A DNA stretch of 51,674 bases, taken from the NCBI GenBank assembly GCA_024401555.1, contig JAKSKV010000023.1, forward strand, positions 1 through 51,674, given 5' to 3'. The position numbers and the translations under genes were made by a program. Positions 48,896-51,674 of this stretch are shown piece by piece; within the stretch, counting starts at the first letter, position 1; the number at the start of each line of letters is the position of its first letter. The notes beneath the pieces were generated by a model. That model was not told the DNA's origin and ran no database searches. It worked only from the letters and a program-made list of their open reading frames with translations. Source of the DNA: Paludibacteraceae bacterium (GTDB taxonomy: Bacteria > Bacteroidota > Bacteroidia > Bacteroidales > Paludibacteraceae).

Positions 48896-51674
48896 ATGAA
48901 GATGCGAAAATTGTTATTAATGGATAAGTATATGGGGTATTTTAAACGAGGATGTCGCGTGTTAACCATGTTGGCATTGGTATCATTTTTTAATGTTGGA
49001 TCGGCCGCTGCGCAATGCGTAGTAGGTAAGATGGACTTTAGTTTGTCTTCGAAGGTGGACCTATGCAACCCTCAGTTGTCGAATGACGAGGATGGCTGGT
49101 TTAATGAGGATGTGGCCGATGAGTTGGATGCGTGTAAGGATTTTTATGCGACTCCGTCAAATGTCGCCCAGTTAGGTATGGCGTCCAATGTGCTTTCGGT
49201 TCCTGGCGCGATGATTACCGAAAAGGCATGGACCACGAATAAGGCGACGCAAAATGCTGCCGATAATTCGGTCGGATATTCCGCAATCGTGGCAAATCCG
49301 AAAATAATTGATCCATTGTTGCTGGAGGTGCCAGGTAAGAATTTGCTTGTCAGTTTCGGTAATTCCCATGATAAAACATACATTATGGGTTATTCCGTCA
49401 GTGGATTGAAACCGGGGTCTATAGCGACAATGACATGTGAAGTTTATAATTTGATTGATCCCGCCTCTTTGGCTGCGAGTGCGACCGCTGCCGCATCAAC
49501 AAAGGAAATTAAGATTTGTGGCCAAACCTATAATCCTCAACAAGATAAGGTCTATGGTCAGGCTGGCGCCATCGTTACAACAGCGACTTCGTTGAATACG
49601 AACGGCGCAGTTCAGGGTTTATCTAATACTATCGGATATGGCGAGTCTAAGAAAATTAGTATTAAGGCGACTGTGGACGAATACGGAAATGCCTCTTTTT
49701 ATATCGGAAAGGGTGGCGGAACCAATTCAATTCCTGTAGGTATCACAGATGTGGAGGTGGTAGGAACGATTAAACCGGAAATTGATTTCAATGACAATCC
49801 GTGTCCTAAGATGCCGGCTGTTGTCAATCTAAAGCAGAAATACCCTGCGGGTACAACTTTTTCTTGGAAAGAGAGCACCACTGGTCAAACATCTTCTACC
49901 GCGTCATTCTCATTCCAACCGCCATCAGAGGGTAAGTATAAGATTTCTTGTACGGTCGATATGGGTAATGGTTGTACTGCCTCTGCGGCGGATGACTTCA
50001 CTTTGGAGGTTGGCAAGTGTTGTGAAAGTGAGGCAGGTGTGGCGATGGCCAAGGTGAACATCTACTACAATGACTTTGGATCCTTCTCCGGATCCACATA
50101 TACCTACCTGAATAGCGTGGGCCAATCCGTATCGGTTCCGACCAAAGATTTGATGGATTGCGGAGCGGGAGGTGTCCCAGCTATAGAAGACCAGTTAGGT
50201 GGTTTCGGCGGTATTAAGTACAATAACAATCCATGTACAGGAACGGGAGGATATGCCATTTCGACAATAGATCCATACACAAGATCTATTGAAGATAAGA
50301 AAGCACCTGGAACAGGAGGTTTCATGGTGATGGACTTGAAGGACAAAAACTTCGATAAGGTGATCTTTGAGAAAGTGATTCCAGATCTATGTGTGGGAAG
50401 AACTTTGTACTTTAATACTGATATCGCTTCTGCCAACAACAAAGCTGCGGAGAATGCTCATATTGATATCGTTGTGATCGAAAAGCACAAAGATGGAACG
50501 GAGATAGAGAAGAAGAGATGGGAGCGTACTTTGACCACCAGTACCAGTTGGATTAATAACTATTTGGAGTTTACTGTAACAGAGGAGTCCGATCTGGTAT
50601 TGCGAATTGAGAGTAAGGATTCTAATTATCCGAACGACTATGGTGATATGGCTTTGGATAATATTTTCCTTCAAGTGTGTGCGCCGCCATCAATTCCATT
50701 TGATTGGGAGTTGAACAGTGATAAAAGCTTGTTGGACCTGTGTACTGGAGATATCTTGACATTGAAGGCAGAGCCATTTAGCACATTGACGGAATTCTAT
50801 GGTGGAGATCCAAAGTATATGTTCCAATATACATACGACGATCCTAAAACCATGGATCCGGAGGATGTGACATGGATCACTATGGATGTGGATGGTAAGA
50901 CTATTTTTGATTCACCTAGTTTCAATATTGAGGAACCTGCTACCCATAAAGCATTTTCGGGAATCAGTGATGGTGATGAGAAAGAGGTTACTTTCCGTGT
51001 TGTTGTAGGTAGAGAGGCAACATTAAAGGATCCCAAAGAGCTGAAGGTGAATGCTCAATCACCTTGTAGAAACATTTCAGTTTCGAATATGTTCGTAACT
51101 GCAAGTTTGAATTGCGCGGCATGTACCAAACCGGACAATGTCGTATTTGCAGCCGATGGCGGTAAATTTGACAAGAAGAACAAAACGGTAGAACTCTGTA
51201 AAGAGGATGACTTCACTACATTAAGCATGACTAACGATGTCCATGGTATAGACAAGAATGGTGATGATTACTATGATTATACCGTAACATGGTACAAAGA
51301 GAGCGTTTCCGGAGCGGGAGAGGCTTCTGCTATAACTAGCAAAGAAAAACCTTCAGCGCCAACGTTGAAGGTGAAGTGGACGGACGCCACGGCGGAGGGC
51401 ACGAAGTACATCCTCTCGATCCACGACAACTTCGACACCGACCCGACAGCCTGCGACATCACGGACACGATCGTGGTGATCGCGAACCCGGAGCCAGAGG
51501 TTCCTGCGATCGAGATCCCGGCGTTCTGCAAGGGCATCGTAGACGACGAGGTAAAGGATTACTTGAGCAATGACCTGAAGAAGCTGCTGAAGGGACTCTC
51601 GGCGGAGATCACAGACCCCAACGGCAAGGAGATCGCCGTAGCCGACCTCGCGACCGAACTGGAGGCGATCCCGG
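48896..51674 (+). CDS. Very large secreted surface protein (3' truncated by the window)
   Basis: An open frame from ATG 48896 runs to the window edge without a stop (926 codons so far). An N-terminal hydrophobic segment (MLALVSFFNVGSAAA, about residues 25-39) after a basic stretch is a long signal peptide, cleaved before QCVVGKMDF. The rest is strand-rich with paired Cys and immunoglobulin- or PKD-like modules (for example NPCPKMPAVVNLKQKYPAGTTFSW near 305, and PSIPFDWEL near 600). The style is that of Bacteroidetes adhesins exported by the type IX system, but the sorting domain would be beyond the window. At about 51360 codon use changes sharply from A/T-ending to G/C-ending within the same frame. 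Confidence 0.85.
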   Translation, partial: MKMRKLLLMDKYMGYFKRGCRVLTMLALVSFFNVGSAAAQCVVGKMDFSLSSKVDLCNPQLSNDEDGWFNEDVADELDACKDFYATPSNVAQLGMASNVLSVPGAMITEKAWTTNKATQNAADNSVGYSAIVANPKIIDPLLLEVPGKNLLVSFGNSHDKTYIMGYSVSGLKPGSIATMTCEVYNLIDPASLAASATAAASTKEIKICGQTYNPQQDKVYGQAGAIVTTATSLNTNGAVQGLSNTIGYGESKKISIKATVDEYGNASFYIGKGGGTNSIPVGITDVEVVGTIKPEIDFNDNPCPKMPAVVNLKQKYPAGTTFSWKESTTGQTSSTASFSFQPPSEGKYKISCTVDMGNGCTASAADDFTLEVGKCCESEAGVAMAKVNIYYNDFGSFSGSTYTYLNSVGQSVSVPTKDLMDCGAGGVPAIEDQLGGFGGIKYNNNPCTGTGGYAISTIDPYTRSIEDKKAPGTGGFMVMDLKDKNFDKVIFEKVIPDLCVGRTLYFNTDIASANNKAAENAHIDIVVIEKHKDGTEIEKKRWERTLTTSTSWINNYLEFTVTEESDLVLRIESKDSNYPNDYGDMALDNIFLQVCAPPSIPFDWELNSDKSLLDLCTGDILTLKAEPFSTLTEFYGGDPKYMFQYTYDDPKTMDPEDVTWITMDVDGKTIFDSPSFNIEEPATHKAFSGISDGDEKEVTFRVVVGREATLKDPKELKVNAQSPCRNISVSNMFVTASLNCAACTKPDNVVFAADGGKFDKKNKTVELCKEDDFTTLSMTNDVHGIDKNGDDYYDYTVTWYKESVSGAGEASAITSKEKPSAPTLKVKWTDATAEGTKYILSIHDNFDTDPTACDITDTIVVIANPEPEVPAIEIPAFCKGIVDDEVKDYLSNDLKKLLKGLSAEITDPNGKEIAVADLATELEAIP

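Noticed and set aside
51376-51573. A 65-residue frame at the end of the window
   Set aside because: It lies in another frame inside the large surface protein, in the G/C-rich part where long shadow frames are expected.

Overview
The window is chromosomal DNA from a Bacteroidetes bacterium, most likely of the order Bacteroidales. Several signs agree on this. Many genes have a -7 element of the form TAnnTTTG, some with a TTTG -33 box 19-20 bp upstream. There is an exported lipoprotein with an acidic stretch right after the lipidated Cys, a kinase-AraC fusion beside pdxST, a DPP-IV-type peptidase, and a cdsA-psd-pssA phospholipid cluster. A named genus cannot be assigned from the sequence alone.

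Layout. 1-3400: an accessory patch with a tandem DUF6985-like protein, a toxin-like gene remnant, a small membrane protein, ogt, and a recombination-promoting nuclease (Rpn) with an in-gene 12-bp tandem repeat. 3436-9110 (minus strand): pdxS-pdxT (vitamin B6), a kinase-like/AraC fusion probably controlling it, dacB and a HerA/DUF853 ATPase. 9186-14067 (minus): a membrane protein, LPS-core genes (WaaP/Kdo-kinase-like protein and two GT2 glycosyltransferases) and ribF. The 0.7-kb gap at 11488-12203 holds two promoter-terminator cassettes that look like small RNA genes. 14165-14239: a tRNA with anticodon CAU. 14448-21831: a redox-type C_GCAxxG_C_C protein, then a complete efflux operon (TetR, TolC, membrane-fusion lipoprotein, RND pump, small PII-like protein). 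22265-25618: a 1,117-residue exported protein made largely of an extreme Gln/Glu/Arg/Lys helix. 25684-31687: cdsA, psd, pssA, sppA, lpxK, pnp. 31826-35811: a MATE exporter, a second Rpn gene between 154-bp direct repeats, and a surface lipoprotein whose C-terminal region looks like the variable region of a diversity-generating retroelement (DGR) target. 35833-48662: nitroreductase lipoprotein, TlpA-like protein, glycerate kinase, ABC-F, DPP-IV-like peptidase, cation/proton antiporter, acyltransferase, ruvB and a 2-hydroxyacid dehydrogenase. 48896 to the end: the first 926 codons of a very large secreted cell-surface protein.

How the genes fit together. Much of the window serves the envelope: phospholipid synthesis (cdsA, psd, pssA, acyltransferase), lipid A and LPS core (lpxK, WaaP-like kinase, GT2s), peptidoglycan trimming (dacB), envelope proteolysis (sppA), efflux (RND, MATE) and surface proteins. 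The leads most worth pursuing are the DGR-like variable region at 35338-35538, the long exported helix protein, the kinase-AraC fusion whose kinase domain has lost its anion-hole motif, the direct repeats around the Rpn gene, and three orphan promoter-terminator cassettes.
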